Shown: positions 43,231 through 52,149, counted from the stretch's first letter. The stretch: DNA of 64,000 nucleotides from Micromonospora sp. C31 (GCF_018070575.1 NZ_JAGPXN010000019.1:1-64000); one strand, 5' to 3'. Notes: a model not told the origin generated them from the sequence alone. Made by a program: numbers and translations.

Positions 43231-44052
43231 TCAGACGCCCGGGGGCGTGGGGCCCGGGAAGTTGCGCTGCGGGCAGGTGTAGGGGCGGGCGGGGTCGTAC
43301 CGGTGCAGGGCGACCGCCGTTCCGCCCGGCGGGGTGGTCGTCACCGGTGCGGCGTCCGCGACCATCAGCAGGCCGTGGACGCCGCTGTGGTTCGCGCGGT
43401 AGAGCGTGCAGCCCTGGGCGGTGCGCACCACCCCGGCTGTGGCGTGCTGATGCCGGTTACGCAGCCGGGTCGTGCTGTCGTACGGGTTGCTCTCCAGCAG
43501 GAAGAACAGAGTGTCGGGGGCGGTGTCGACCCAGAACGCCTCGCCGGCCTTGAGGTGGATGTCCGAGACACTGACCACCTGGGTGCTGCCCAGCGCGGCG
43601 AAGGCCAGATCCGGATCGGACGGGCCGGTCACCCCGTCGTTGGCCGGGTAGGGCAACGTCGTCGTCGTGTGGGACTGCCGCCACTGGGTGTGGGCGACGG
43701 CGGGTCCGTAGCTCGTGCTGGTGCGTGCCTCGTACGACGTCAGGGGCGACACGTGCGAGTTGACGGCGACGAATTCCGACCGGTTGAAGCCGTAGCCGTA
43801 ACTGGAGGTGAGCCATCCACCCCACTGGTCGAAGAGGCTGATGTTGTAGTTCGAGTTCGAGTGGACGGCCGCTGCCGCCCAGGCGGGCCGGTCGGTGGTG
43901 ACCAGATGGTCGGCGCCGGTGGTGGACCGGAGCACGACGCCGTCGTCGAGGACGACTGCGGCGACGGCCGCCTGTGGCATGAGCGTGATCACGGCCGTGG
44001 CGGCGGCTGCGGTCACGCCGAGGCGTCTGAGAAAGCGGGACTGGTGACGCAC
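43231..44052 (-). CDS. Secreted protein of unknown function
   Basis: 273 residues. GTG 44052 has AGGAGG upstream and begins a signal peptide (RLGVTAAAATAVITLMPQAAVA). The mature part is rich in Ser/Thr/Tyr with no strong motif (WGGWLTSSYGYGFNRSEFVAVNSH, GEAFWVDTAPDTLFFLLESNPYDSTTRLRNRHQH). Two Cys lie in the last quarter. No family recognised; probably a beta-rich extracellular protein. Confidence 0.75.
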   Translation of the reverse strand: MRHQSRFLRRLGVTAAAATAVITLMPQAAVAAVVLDDGVVLRSTTGADHLVTTDRPAWAAAAVHSNSNYNISLFDQWGGWLTSSYGYGFNRSEFVAVNSHVSPLTSYEARTSTSYGPAVAHTQWRQSHTTTTLPYPANDGVTGPSDPDLAFAALGSTQVVSVSDIHLKAGEAFWVDTAPDTLFFLLESNPYDSTTRLRNRHQHATAGVVRTAQGCTLYRANHSGVHGLLMVADAAPVTTTPPGGTAVALHRYDPARPYTCPQRNFPGPTPPGV

Positions 44053-44133
44053 GGTGCCTCCTGGGTGACGGGCGCCCCAGTCTGGTCCGTCGGCGCAAGG
44101 CCGGTCCGTGTCCGTCCTCGGGTCCGCGCTTGG

Positions 44134-45036
44134 TCAGGCCGTCGGGGGTGGGGCGGGCAGTTCGTCGACCACCACCACCTCGGTGCCGGGGCGGAGCTCG
44201 GCCAACAGCTCCCGTTGCCCGCTCTTCGTCAGCCGGATGCAGCCGTTGGTGGTGTTCTCGCCCAGCTCGCCGTCGTGGTACCAGCTGTGCACGCCGATGT
44301 GCGCGCCGCGCAGGCCCGCCGGCACCGAGTCGGGGGCGTCGGGCACCGAGCCGAGGGCGAAGATGTCGACGCCCCCGTACACGCGCTCCGGCGGCGGAGT
44401 GCGGCCGAGGATGAAGGTCCGGCCCAGCGGGGTCTCCTGGCCGCGCTGGCCGAGGCTGACCTGCCAGCTGCGGACGGCCCGGCCGGCGCGGTACCAGGTG
44501 AGGCGGTGCGACTTGCGCTCGACCACGAGCTGGTCGGGCAGCGCCACGGTGGTGTGGCCGCCGGGCGGTAGCCAGGCGAGGGTGCGGTTGGCCGAGGGCA
44601 GCAGCACCGCCGCCCAGCCGGCCCGCCGTTGGGCGATCGGCATGGTCAGCTCGACGCCGCTGATGGTGGGCTCGAGGAAGGCCAGCGGCCGGCCGCCGGG
44701 GGCGGTGTAGGCGGCGATGCGGCGGGTCGGGCGCAGGCCCTCGGTCAGCGGCGTGGCGTCCAGGGTGTCCGGGTCGGCCGGGAAGCCGGTGGGCGCCGGG
44801 CCGTAGTCGACCACCGGCAGGTGGTCCGGCGCGGGCGCGGCGACGGGCACCCGCTCCGGCGCCGCGCTGGTCGGGTCCGCGCGGGTGGGCGCGGAGGGTG
44901 CGGCGACCGGTGGCGCGGTGGGCGTGGCCCCGGGGGTCAACGCCCAGCCCGTCGCCCCGCCGGCCAGCAGGAGCAGGGGTACGCCGAGGGCGGCCAGCGT
45001 CCGGACGTGTCGCCGGTTCATTCGGTCAAAGCGCAC
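44134..45036 (-). CDS. L,D-transpeptidase (YkuD domain)
   Basis: 300 residues. A membrane anchor or signal helix lies at ~13-33, then a Pro/Ala-rich spacer, then a C-terminal YkuD domain: VVERKSHRLTWYRAGRAVRSWQVSLGQRGQETPLG, and HIGVHSWYHDG to TTNGCIRL, with the catalytic Cys in NGCIR. It makes 3-3 cross-links in peptidoglycan or attaches proteins to it, outside the membrane. GTG 45036 is preferred because TACAGT stands 6 bases before it (leaderless pattern); ATG 45021 lacks a ribosome binding site. Confidence 0.9.
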   Translation of the reverse strand: MRFDRMNRRHVRTLAALGVPLLLLAGGATGWALTPGATPTAPPVAAPSAPTRADPTSAAPERVPVAAPAPDHLPVVDYGPAPTGFPADPDTLDATPLTEGLRPTRRIAAYTAPGGRPLAFLEPTISGVELTMPIAQRRAGWAAVLLPSANRTLAWLPPGGHTTVALPDQLVVERKSHRLTWYRAGRAVRSWQVSLGQRGQETPLGRTFILGRTPPPERVYGGVDIFALGSVPDAPDSVPAGLRGAHIGVHSWYHDGELGENTTNGCIRLTKSGQRELLAELRPGTEVVVVDELPAPPPTA

Positions 45037-45067
45037 AAATGAACTGTAACGGCTGAAGAGCGACGGA

Positions 45068-45103
45068 ACCCCGTCCCAGCCGGAATGTCGGCCGGGACGG
45101 GGT
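45068..45103. terminator. Terminator of the alpha-amylase gene
   Basis: ACCCCGTCCCAGCCG (45068-45082) and CGGCCGGGACGGGGT (45089-45103) form a 15-bp stem with one mismatch and a 6-base loop, placed just beyond the amylase stop and before the transpeptidase promoter. Confidence 0.8.
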
Positions 45104-45118
45104 CGCGACGCGGGACCG

Positions 45119-46564
45119 TCAGCTCAGCCGGGCGCCCACGTGGATGGCGATCGCGTCGTGGGCGGGCACGTTCGCGGCGAACCAGCCGCCGCCGTCCACG
45201 GTGATCACCGGCCCGCTGCACGTGCCGTTGCTGAACGTGCCGTGGATGACGTCGCAGTAGCGGCCGGCCGGCAGCCCGCTCTGGTACGACCGACCGTTCA
45301 CCGCGTAGTCCTCGTCGTTGATCGTGACGAAGCCCTTGCCGGCCCGGCCGAAGGCGATGTGGTTGTTGCCGTTGTCGTACCAGTTGACGACGCCGGCGCC
45401 CTCGGTGGCGTTGCGGAAGCCGACCATGTTGGCGATGACCGGCCAGCGGTGCTCGCACTCCCAGCCGGAGTAGCAGGTGGCGTTGAGGGTCCGCCCGGAG
45501 CTGTCCGAGGGCGGGCCCTGGTCGCGCTGGCTGAACGTGTAGCTCGACATCACCGTCGGGGAGCCGTACGGCCAGGCGAGCATGAACGCGTTGGCCAGCG
45601 CGTAGATGCCCCGGTCGCGGTAGGTCAGCACCCCGCCGACGTCGCGCTGGGTGTCGTGGTTGTCCACGAAGACGGCGGCGGAGCCGCTGGGCAGGTGCCC
45701 CCAGCCCTCGCCGAAGTTGCGCAGGTAGGCGAGCTTCTCGGAGCGGAAGACCCGGGCCAGGTCCTTGCCGTAGCGGAACTCGTGCACGTCGCCGTTGCCG
45801 GTGTACTCGCCCGGCTGGATCGGCTCACCGGCGCCGTGGATGACCTCCTGCACGATGTAGGCCGAGCGGGACAGCTTGCCCTTGATGGCGGCGATGTCGG
45901 CGGCCGGCATGTGCTTGCTGGCGTCCATCCGGAAGCCGTCGACGCCGAGCGAGAGCAGGTCGTTGAGGTAGCCTGCGATCCTCGTGCGGACGTAGTCCGA
46001 CCCGGTCTTCAGGTCGGCCAGGTTGACCAGCTCGCAGTTCTGCACCTCCCACCGGTCGTTGTAGTTGGTGATCTCGTTGCCGGGGCGGCCGCAGTAGTGG
46101 AAGTCCTGCGACTGGTAGATGCCGGGGTAGTTGTAGTGCCCGTACGACGAGCCGGCCCAGCCGGTGCCGCCGTTGTCCTGCCCGGACATGTGGTTGATCA
46201 CCGCGTCGACGACCACCTTGACGCCGGCCGCGTGGCAGGCGTCGACCATGGACTTGAACTGGGCGCGGGTGCCCTTGCGGGACTCGATGCGGTAGCTGAC
46301 GGGCTGGTAGGCCACCCACCACTGGGAACCCCGCACGTGCTCCTGTGGGGGCGAGACCTGCACCCATCCGTAGCCCTTCGGGCCGAGGTTGGTGCGGCAC
46401 TCGGTGGCCACCGATGACCAGTTCCACTCGAACAGGTTGGCGATGACCTTCTTGCCGCCTGCCGGGGCCGCGGCGGCCGGGGGTGCCGTAGCGGCGGTGG
46501 GGACGACCAGGCCGGCGATCACGCCGAGGGCGAGGATCGCCGACAACCGTCGACGTCTCTGCAT
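45119..46564 (-). CDS. Secreted alpha-amylase (GH13)
   Basis: 481 residues with a signal peptide (RLSAILALGVIAGLVVPTAATAPPAAAA). The GH13 barrel regions are clear: VVVDAVINHM (region I), GVDGFRMDASKHM (nucleophile Asp), IVQEVIH (acid/base Glu) and FVDNHDTQRD (transition-state Asp). A C-terminal beta domain ends the protein (AVNGRSYQSGLPAGRYCDVI ... IAIHVGARLS). The form resembles short Streptomyces alpha-amylases without a starch-binding module. It cuts internal alpha-1,4 bonds of starch outside the cell. The promoter at 46664-46693 has a maltose-type operator. Confidence 0.95.
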   Translation of the reverse strand: MQRRRRLSAILALGVIAGLVVPTAATAPPAAAAPAGGKKVIANLFEWNWSSVATECRTNLGPKGYGWVQVSPPQEHVRGSQWWVAYQPVSYRIESRKGTRAQFKSMVDACHAAGVKVVVDAVINHMSGQDNGGTGWAGSSYGHYNYPGIYQSQDFHYCGRPGNEITNYNDRWEVQNCELVNLADLKTGSDYVRTRIAGYLNDLLSLGVDGFRMDASKHMPAADIAAIKGKLSRSAYIVQEVIHGAGEPIQPGEYTGNGDVHEFRYGKDLARVFRSEKLAYLRNFGEGWGHLPSGSAAVFVDNHDTQRDVGGVLTYRDRGIYALANAFMLAWPYGSPTVMSSYTFSQRDQGPPSDSSGRTLNATCYSGWECEHRWPVIANMVGFRNATEGAGVVNWYDNGNNHIAFGRAGKGFVTINDEDYAVNGRSYQSGLPAGRYCDVIHGTFSNGTCSGPVITVDGGGWFAANVPAHDAIAIHVGARLS

Positions 46565-46663
46565 GGGAGGACTCCTGACGGGGGTGTGGGGACGGGTGGT
46601 GGCGACGCCGGGGGAGGGCCCGGCGGTGCCGGGATCTTGCAGAACAGATTGAAAATTGCCGAA

Positions 46664-46693
46664 AGGTTACAAGCGGCTTGCAAGCGCTGTCAA
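46664..46693 (-). promoter_or_regulatory. Amylase promoter with CTTGCAAG operator in the spacer
   Basis: On the minus strand TTGACA (46693-46688) and TAACCT (46669-46664) are 18 bases apart. The spacer holds the palindrome CTTGCAAG (46677-46684), and a CTTGCAG copy lies downstream at 46636-46642 (plus-strand reading). CTTGCAG-type repeats are known MalR/LacI-family control elements of Streptomyces amylase promoters. Starch-sugar induction and repression by glucose are expected. Confidence 0.65.
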
Positions 46694-46843
46694 TGCATGG
46701 GCATCCGTGGATGTTGTCGGGACGGGCCCGGTCCGTCTTCCTGAACAGCAACTGGTACCGCCGGGCGATGTCGAAGCCCTGGCGACGTCCAGCCGATGCC
46801 TGAGCGGATGCGCGCCCCAGGCACAGACCGCAACGGGTCTGCC

Positions 46844-47422
46844 CTACGCCGTGAGTCGGATCATCTCCGCGGCTTGAGCCGGGCTCATGCCTTCGGCCTC
46901 ACCGGGCACGTCGACGACAACGGTGATCCCTTCATCGAACAGTTGGGCGCGGTCCGTGTGCAGTGCCGCGACCGTTGCGTAGCGCAGAACATCGTCAAGG
47001 GGCACGCGTGCATGGCCGAGCCGCTCTGCGTTTCGGTGGACCAGGATCTCGACGGCCACCCGGAACCGCAACGCCGTGACCGGGCGGCCGTACCGTCTGG
47101 CCCAGAAGATCATCCTGATTCGCGCGTCGGGTATGACGTTGGTGGCATCGACCACCACGGGAAGGGCTGCTTCCAGCCGCGCCGCGACGCGTCGGTCCAT
47201 CTCGTCGAAGACCACCGGATCGTCGCTGACGTCGACGCGGTTTCCGACCAACTCGCTGCGGATGGAGTCACAGGAGACGACCCCATCCCGGTCCAGCTGA
47301 CCGCGCTCGACCCAGGCGCGGGCGAAGGAAGACTTGCCCGAGGCGGGCGGTCCAACCAACAGGATGAGCCCGTTCGGCACGCCCTCGTTGCCTCGGCCAA
47401 CAGCATAAGTCATGATCGACAT
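46844..47422 (-). CDS. P-loop kinase-like ATPase (AAA_33 / zeta-toxin-like fold)
   Basis: 192 residues. It has Walker A LLVGPPASGKSSFARAW (residues ~21-37), an Asp in VVSCDSIRSELVG, and VVVDATNVIPDARIRM with an Arg-rich lid (ARRYGRPVTALRFRV). This is the pattern of T4 polynucleotide kinase-like small kinases. It probably phosphorylates a nucleic acid end or small metabolite; the substrate is unknown. ATG 47422 has GAGAGG upstream. Confidence 0.85.
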   Translation of the reverse strand: MSIMTYAVGRGNEGVPNGLILLVGPPASGKSSFARAWVERGQLDRDGVVSCDSIRSELVGNRVDVSDDPVVFDEMDRRVAARLEAALPVVVDATNVIPDARIRMIFWARRYGRPVTALRFRVAVEILVHRNAERLGHARVPLDDVLRYATVAALHTDRAQLFDEGITVVVDVPGEAEGMSPAQAAEMIRLTA

Positions 47423-47659
47423 CTACCTCTCGGAGCATGATTCGGGCAATGGACGGTGCCGATCCCGGCAATCCGACGATGCCCCAGGCGCCGACCGAGG
47501 TTCGGTGCCACTGACCTCTGAGGATCACGCGCGGGCCTGCCGCTTCGACGCCGGTGCGAGGAATTTCCGCGCGGCGGTGATCCGAGCGCGCGTCGGTCCG
47601 TACTCGATGGCGAACAGGGCCGGCCGGCGGTGCGCCGCCGCGAGACGATCGAGGAGCAG

Positions 47660-48291
47660 ATGGCCCGGGCACAACGGAACCAGAAGCCGCCCACCGTCCG
47701 GACCACCAGCACCAGCCGGGGGGCCCGCACCCGGTCCCGGTCCGCGGTGGTCCTGCTGTCCGCGTCCGCGCTCGCCGCGCTGTGGGCCGCCACCATGCTG
47801 ACCGGCGTCGGCTCGACGGCGTACGCGTACGGCTTCTTCTTCACGGAGTTCTTCGCCGGGGTCGTCACCCTGGTGGCGCTGAGCCTCACCGTGATGATGG
47901 GGCTGGCGCAGCCGCGAGCAGCACCAGGCCGCCGCGATGAACCAGGCCCCGGCCGGGCCGGGAGGAGGAACCCACCCCGACCGGCCGCCGGTACGCCGGG
48001 GAGCCCGCTCGCCACGACCGGGCCGAGCGGGACGCGGAGCGGCGCCACTGCGCACCGCCCCACCGCCGCGAGGAGGCCGAGGAGCCCTGGGACAGCCCCC
48101 CGTCGCTGGCAGCCCAGCGACCCGGTGTCCGCCGGGCCGGTGTCCGTCGAGCCCGTGTCCGCCGACCCGGTCTCGGCAGCGCCGCGCGGCGGCGGACGGC
48201 ACAGCCCGTGCCGACGTGGCTGCGCGAGGGCACGCGCAAGGCGGTGCAGGTCTGCCCCGAACTCGCGCTGCGCCTCACCCCCGCCCCCTGA
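47660..48291 (+). pseudogene. Membrane-protein gene with probable frameshift
   Basis: ATG 47660 has GAGGAG upstream. The first frame gives a basic start and two hydrophobic helices (SAVVLLSASALAALWAATML, FFAGVVTLVALSLTVMMGL). After about 47905 coding character moves to another frame, where 47941-48291 reads GREEEPTPTGRRYAGEPARH to PTWLREGTRKAVQVCPELAL and ends at TGA 48289-48291. An indel near 47905-47940 would join both parts into one gene of about 210 codons. It may be a sequencing error rather than a dead gene. Family unknown. Confidence 0.45.
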
Positions 48292-48301
48292 GGGGCGGGG
48301 G
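48278..48301. terminator. Hairpin between convergent genes, stop codon in loop
   Basis: CCCCCGCCCC (48278-48287) and GGGGCGGGGG (48292-48301) form a perfect 10-bp stem. The loop CTGA contains the stop of the frameshifted membrane-protein gene. It also lies just past the end of the seryl-tRNA synthetase gene. Confidence 0.65.
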
Positions 48302-48312
48302 AGGGCGGCGGG

Positions 48313-49596
48313 TCAGCGGGGGGTCAGGCGGTCGGTGCCCAGGCGGGCCTGGAGGACCTCGGGGACCAGTACCGAGCCGTCGGGCTGCTGGAACTGCTCC
48401 AGGATGGCCGGGAAGAGCCGGCTGGTGGCCAGCGCCGACCCGTTGAGGGTGTGCACGAAACGGGTCTGCTTGCCGCCCGGCTCGCGGTAGCGGATGGCCG
48501 CCCGACGCGCCTGGTAGTCGCCGGCCCAGGAGACCGACGACACCTCCTTGTACTTGCCGGTGCTCGGCATCCACACCTCGATGTCGAGGGTCTTCCTCAT
48601 CGACGCGCTGGCGTCACCGGCCGACAGCAGGCTGCGCTGGTAGTGCAGGCCCAGCTTCTCGACCAGACCCTCCGCGTGCAGGAGCATCTCCTCCAGCGCG
48701 GCGTCGGCCTGATCCGGCAGGCAGAACTGGAAGATCTCCACCTTGTTGAACTGGTGGCCCCGGACGGTGCCCCGCTCGTCCGAGTGGGAGCCGGCCGCCT
48801 CGCGGCGGTAGCAGGGGGTGTAGGCGAACGCCTTCAGCGGCAGCTTCGCCGTCTCCAGGATCTCGTCCTGGTACGCCCCGAGGATCGCCGTCTCCGAGGT
48901 GGGCAGCAGGAACTGCCCGCGCGGGGCGGACTCCCGGTCCAGGTGGTAGACGTCGTCGTAGAACTTCGGGAACTGCCCGGCGGCGAAACCGGCGGTGTCC
49001 AGCAGCAGGTGCGGCGGGAGCAGGAACTCGTAGCCGGCCCGGATGTGCTCGTCGACGAAGAAGTTGAGCAGCGCCCACTCCAGCCGGGCGCCCATGCCCG
49101 TGTACATCCAGAAGCCGGAGCCACCGAGCTTGACCCCGCGCTCGTGGTCGACCAGGCCCAGCATCCGGCTCAGCTCGACGTGGTCGCGGACCTTCTCGAT
49201 CGTCGGCGGCTCGCCGAAGACCCGGACGATGCGGTTGGCCTCCTTGCCGCCGGGCACCACGTCGTCGGCGGGGAGGTTGGGCAGCTCGCTCATCACGCCG
49301 CGCAGCCGCGCCTGCACCTCGTCCAGTTCGGACTCCAGCTCGGCGAGCTGCTTGCGGCCGGCCTCCGGTGCGGAGACCTCCGGCTCGGTGCCGGCGCGCT
49401 TCGCCGCCGCGTACGCGCGCGCCTCGGCCTTGCGACGCTGCCGCTCGCCGTCGATCCCACTGATCAGGGCGCGGCGTTCCTGGTCGAGCCGCTGGATCTC
49501 GTCCAGGGCGCGGTTGACCTCGGCGGGATCCAGTCGCTTCGCCAGCGCGGTCGCCACCGCCTCGCGATCCTTCCGGATCAACTCCATGTCGAGCAT
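48313..49596 (-). CDS. serS: Seryl-tRNA synthetase
   Basis: 427 residues, a normal length. The N-terminal tRNA-binding coiled coil covers residues ~28-105 (LDEIQRLDQERRALISGIDGERQRRKAEARAYAA, KQLAELESELDEVQARLRGVM). The class II core has motif 2 PCYRREAAGSHSDERGTVRGHQFNKVE and motif 3 NGSALATSRLFPAILE. Compared with the usual actinobacterial enzyme (CFRREAG..., NGSGLAVGR), both motifs are divergent. It may be a second, horizontally acquired SerRS, possibly resistant to an inhibitor. It is fully formed and probably active: it charges tRNA-Ser in the cytoplasm. Start at 49596. Confidence 0.9.
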   Translation of the reverse strand: MLDMELIRKDREAVATALAKRLDPAEVNRALDEIQRLDQERRALISGIDGERQRRKAEARAYAAAKRAGTEPEVSAPEAGRKQLAELESELDEVQARLRGVMSELPNLPADDVVPGGKEANRIVRVFGEPPTIEKVRDHVELSRMLGLVDHERGVKLGGSGFWMYTGMGARLEWALLNFFVDEHIRAGYEFLLPPHLLLDTAGFAAGQFPKFYDDVYHLDRESAPRGQFLLPTSETAILGAYQDEILETAKLPLKAFAYTPCYRREAAGSHSDERGTVRGHQFNKVEIFQFCLPDQADAALEEMLLHAEGLVEKLGLHYQRSLLSAGDASASMRKTLDIEVWMPSTGKYKEVSSVSWAGDYQARRAAIRYREPGGKQTRFVHTLNGSALATSRLFPAILEQFQQPDGSVLVPEVLQARLGTDRLTPR

Positions 49597-49697
49597 GCTG
49601 CTGCGTACGCTCCGTCCGGACGTCGGGTGGACCCACCGATGCTACCGTCGCGGCCCGGTCGCGCCCGGCCCGGTCTCCATCAGCCCCGCCGCCGGAG

Positions 49698-49758
49698 AGG
49701 TGTAAGGAAGGGTCCCTTCCTAACGCATAGCGTTAGGAAGGGACCCTTCCTTACACCT
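49698..49758. repeat. Perfect 29-bp-arm palindrome (REP/MITE-like)
   Basis: Arm 49698-49726 and its exact complement 49730-49758 flank ATA. Each arm is itself a near-palindrome (AAGGAAGGG-T-CCCTTCCTT inside), so the DNA could form a cruciform or the RNA a long hairpin. From memory, related AGGAAGGG/CCCTTCCT hairpins are scattered between genes in Micromonospora and Salinispora genomes. It lies between the synthetase gene start and the end of the MerR-type gene, where it would act as a terminator. Confidence 0.8.
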
Positions 49759-49778
49759 GGCGAGGGCCGGAGGCAGGG

Positions 49779-50864
49779 TCAGAGCTGGATCGGCATCAGG
49801 ATGGAGAAGGCGTCGGCGTCGTCGGGGCGGCGCACCGCCAACGGCGCGATCGGGCCGTCCAACTCCAGCAGCAGCTGGCCCCGGCCGGCCGCGTCGAGCG
49901 CCTGGAGCAGGTAGCCGCCGTTGACCCCGATCCGGAACGTGTCCTCCTGCCGGGTCAGTTCGTCCGCCCCGAGCAGCCGCACCCCGCCCCGGCCGTCCGG
50001 GCCGAGCACCGTCACCGCCAGCGGGGCGCCGTCGTGCCGGCGAGTGACGACGGGGGCATCGGCGCTGGTCAGGGCCGTTCGCAGGGCAGCGGTGTCGATC
50101 GTCAGCCGGTGCGCCGGCCCGTCGGGTGCCATGCGTACCAGTCGGCGGTGGTCCGGGAAGTCGTACGGCATGGCGGCGGCGTCGAGCGCGTGGCCGGCGG
50201 TGGCGAACGAGATCGTGCCGGCGGTCACCGTGAGCCGCGCCTCGGTCGTGCGCCCCACGCCGCCGTCGAGCAGGGCACGCAGCTCGTCGACGAAGGTGAC
50301 CGGGGCGAGCACCCGCACCGCCGGCCCGTCGACCCGCGCGGCTGCCCGCGCCACCGCCAGCCGGTAGCGGTCGGTCGCCACCAGCCACACGCCGGCCGCG
50401 TCGGACTCGAAGAGCACGCCGGCCATCGCCGGCAGGTCGGGGTCGGTGCCGACCGCGAAGCGGACGGCGTCCACGGCCGCCGCCAGGTCGGCACGGGACA
50501 TCACGAGACAGGTGGTCATGACGGGCTCCTCGGAATCGATCAGCGTACGGATCCGGGAGAGCTCGCGGCGGGCGTCGGCGAGGCCGTCCTCCAGCCGGCG
50601 CAGGTGCGCGTCGAGCAGGCGGTGCACCTGTGCCGGCTCGACCCGCAGCGCGGCGGCGATCTCGGTCACCGGCATGCCGACCCGGCGCAGCCCGGCCACC
50701 AGCCGGGCCGGCGCCACCTGGTCGCCGGTGTACCAGCGGTAGCCGGTCACCGGGTCCACCAGGGCCGGGATCAGCACCCCCGCCGAGTCGTAGAACCGTA
50801 GGGCGCTCACCGTCAGCCCGCTGGCCCGGGCCAGCTCGCCGATGCTGCGCAGGTCGCTCTCCAC
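49779..50864 (-). CDS. MerR-family regulator fused to a DNA-clamp-like domain
   Basis: 361 residues. Residues ~6-75 are a MerR HTH (RSIGELARASGLTVSALRFYDSAGVL, GYRWYTGDQVAPARLVAGLRRVGMPVTEI), followed by a coiled coil to ~115. Residues ~120-361 resemble the C-terminal two domains of the DNA polymerase III beta clamp: MAGVLFESDAAGVWLVATDRYRLAVA, FRIGVNGGYLLQAL, and the end FSILMPIQL (clamp proteins end near ..LMP(M/V)RL). The clamp-like part may sense a ligand or a replication partner. GTG 50864 start. The promoter target is unknown. Confidence 0.85.
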   Translation of the reverse strand: MESDLRSIGELARASGLTVSALRFYDSAGVLIPALVDPVTGYRWYTGDQVAPARLVAGLRRVGMPVTEIAAALRVEPAQVHRLLDAHLRRLEDGLADARRELSRIRTLIDSEEPVMTTCLVMSRADLAAAVDAVRFAVGTDPDLPAMAGVLFESDAAGVWLVATDRYRLAVARAAARVDGPAVRVLAPVTFVDELRALLDGGVGRTTEARLTVTAGTISFATAGHALDAAAMPYDFPDHRRLVRMAPDGPAHRLTIDTAALRTALTSADAPVVTRRHDGAPLAVTVLGPDGRGGVRLLGADELTRQEDTFRIGVNGGYLLQALDAAGRGQLLLELDGPIAPLAVRRPDDADAFSILMPIQL

Positions 50865-50922
50865 GACGGTGATCCTGTCGTCTCAACCTGGTCGAGGGTC
50901 AACCCGCCGACGCGGGCCCCGT

Positions 50923-52104
50923 TCAGCGCGGGGTGTCCAGCACCCGGAAGGTCAGGCCCGCCCGCACCAGCCGGTCCAGCAGCGCGTCGCCCATCGCCGT
51001 CACGGGGGTGACCTGCCCCGCCGTGGCGGGCAGGTCGTCGCCGGCCAGGCAGAGCGCCGACTCGGCGAGCATCTTCGCCGTCTCGTCGTAACCGGGGTCG
51101 CCGCCAGCCACCTCGGTCAGCACCCGCCGCCCGCCGCCCGTGCCGACGAACCGGACCCGGAACCAGGACTTCGCCCGCTGCTGCGGCGTCGGCCCCTGCC
51201 CGGAGGCGAGCCGGCCGAACAGCCAGCGCCGCGTCGGCGGCAGCTTCACCAGGGCCATCAGGCCGCCCAGCCCGACCCCACCCGCCAGCACCGTGGGCAG
51301 CCGCTTCACCGCCGCGAAGTGCCGGTAGCGGAAGTCCGGCCCGTACTCCGGGCGGGCGGCGGCCGAGCGGCGGACCACCTGCGGGTCGATGGTCGGCAGC
51401 GGCACGATCCACATGCCCAGCTCCTTCGAGCGGGCGAGGCGGCCGGGCACCGCGCGTACCCGCCGCCCGGTCGGTCGCGGCTCGACCCGCCGCCGCTCGC
51501 GGGCCGCCCGGGACGCCTCGGCGGTACGGGAGAACGCGGTCAGCGCCGAGTGGTACGTGCCGGCGGAGAACCGCCCGCCCGCCCGGACGAAGCCGTCGAC
51601 GGTGATCGGCCCGTCGTCCGGAAGGTGCTTCAGCGTGAACCAGACGCCCAGGTCGTGCGGGATCGAGTCGAACCCGCAGGCGTGCACCAGCCGCGCCCCG
51701 GTGCGCTCGGCCTCGGCGTGGTGGCGCGCGTACATCAGGTCGACGAACTCGGGCTCACCGGTGATGTCGAGGTAGTCGGTGCCGGCGCGGGCACAGGCGG
51801 CCACCAGCGGCTCCCCGTGGTGCACGTACGGGCCGACGGTGGTGGCCACCACCCGGGCGCTCTCGGCGACCGCCCGCAGCGAGCCGGCATCGGTGACGTC
51901 GGCGGTGAGCAGGGGCAACCCGGCCAGCTCCGGGTCGATCGCGGCCAGCCGGTCCCGTACGGCGGCCAGCCTGCCCGGGTTGCGACCCGCGAGCGCCCAC
52001 CGCAGCCCGGGCGGGGCGTTGCGGGCCAGGTACTCGGCGGTCAACCCCCCGGTGAAGCCGGTGGCCCCGAACAGGACGATGTCGTACGTCCGCTGTTCAC
52101 GCAT
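50923..52104 (-). CDS. Saccharopine-dehydrogenase-like / trans-acting enoyl reductase family protein
   Basis: 393 residues starting at ATG 52104. The N-terminal Rossmann motif is VLFGATGFTGGLTAEYLARN, followed by LRWALAGRNPGRLAAVRDRL, TTVGPYVHHGEPLVAACARAGTDYLDITGEPEF and ACGFDSIPHDLGVW, all characteristic of the saccharopine dehydrogenase-like family that includes mycobacterial trans-acting enoyl reductases and eukaryotic SCCPDH. The role is probably lipid or polyketide reduction, but no PKS is nearby. Confidence 0.9.
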   Translation of the reverse strand: MREQRTYDIVLFGATGFTGGLTAEYLARNAPPGLRWALAGRNPGRLAAVRDRLAAIDPELAGLPLLTADVTDAGSLRAVAESARVVATTVGPYVHHGEPLVAACARAGTDYLDITGEPEFVDLMYARHHAEAERTGARLVHACGFDSIPHDLGVWFTLKHLPDDGPITVDGFVRAGGRFSAGTYHSALTAFSRTAEASRAARERRRVEPRPTGRRVRAVPGRLARSKELGMWIVPLPTIDPQVVRRSAAARPEYGPDFRYRHFAAVKRLPTVLAGGVGLGGLMALVKLPPTRRWLFGRLASGQGPTPQQRAKSWFRVRFVGTGGGRRVLTEVAGGDPGYDETAKMLAESALCLAGDDLPATAGQVTPVTAMGDALLDRLVRAGLTFRVLDTPR

Positions 52105-52149
52105 CCGCCGAGTCTGCCACCCGGCGCGGCGGGGCGCAGCGGTTGTGCC

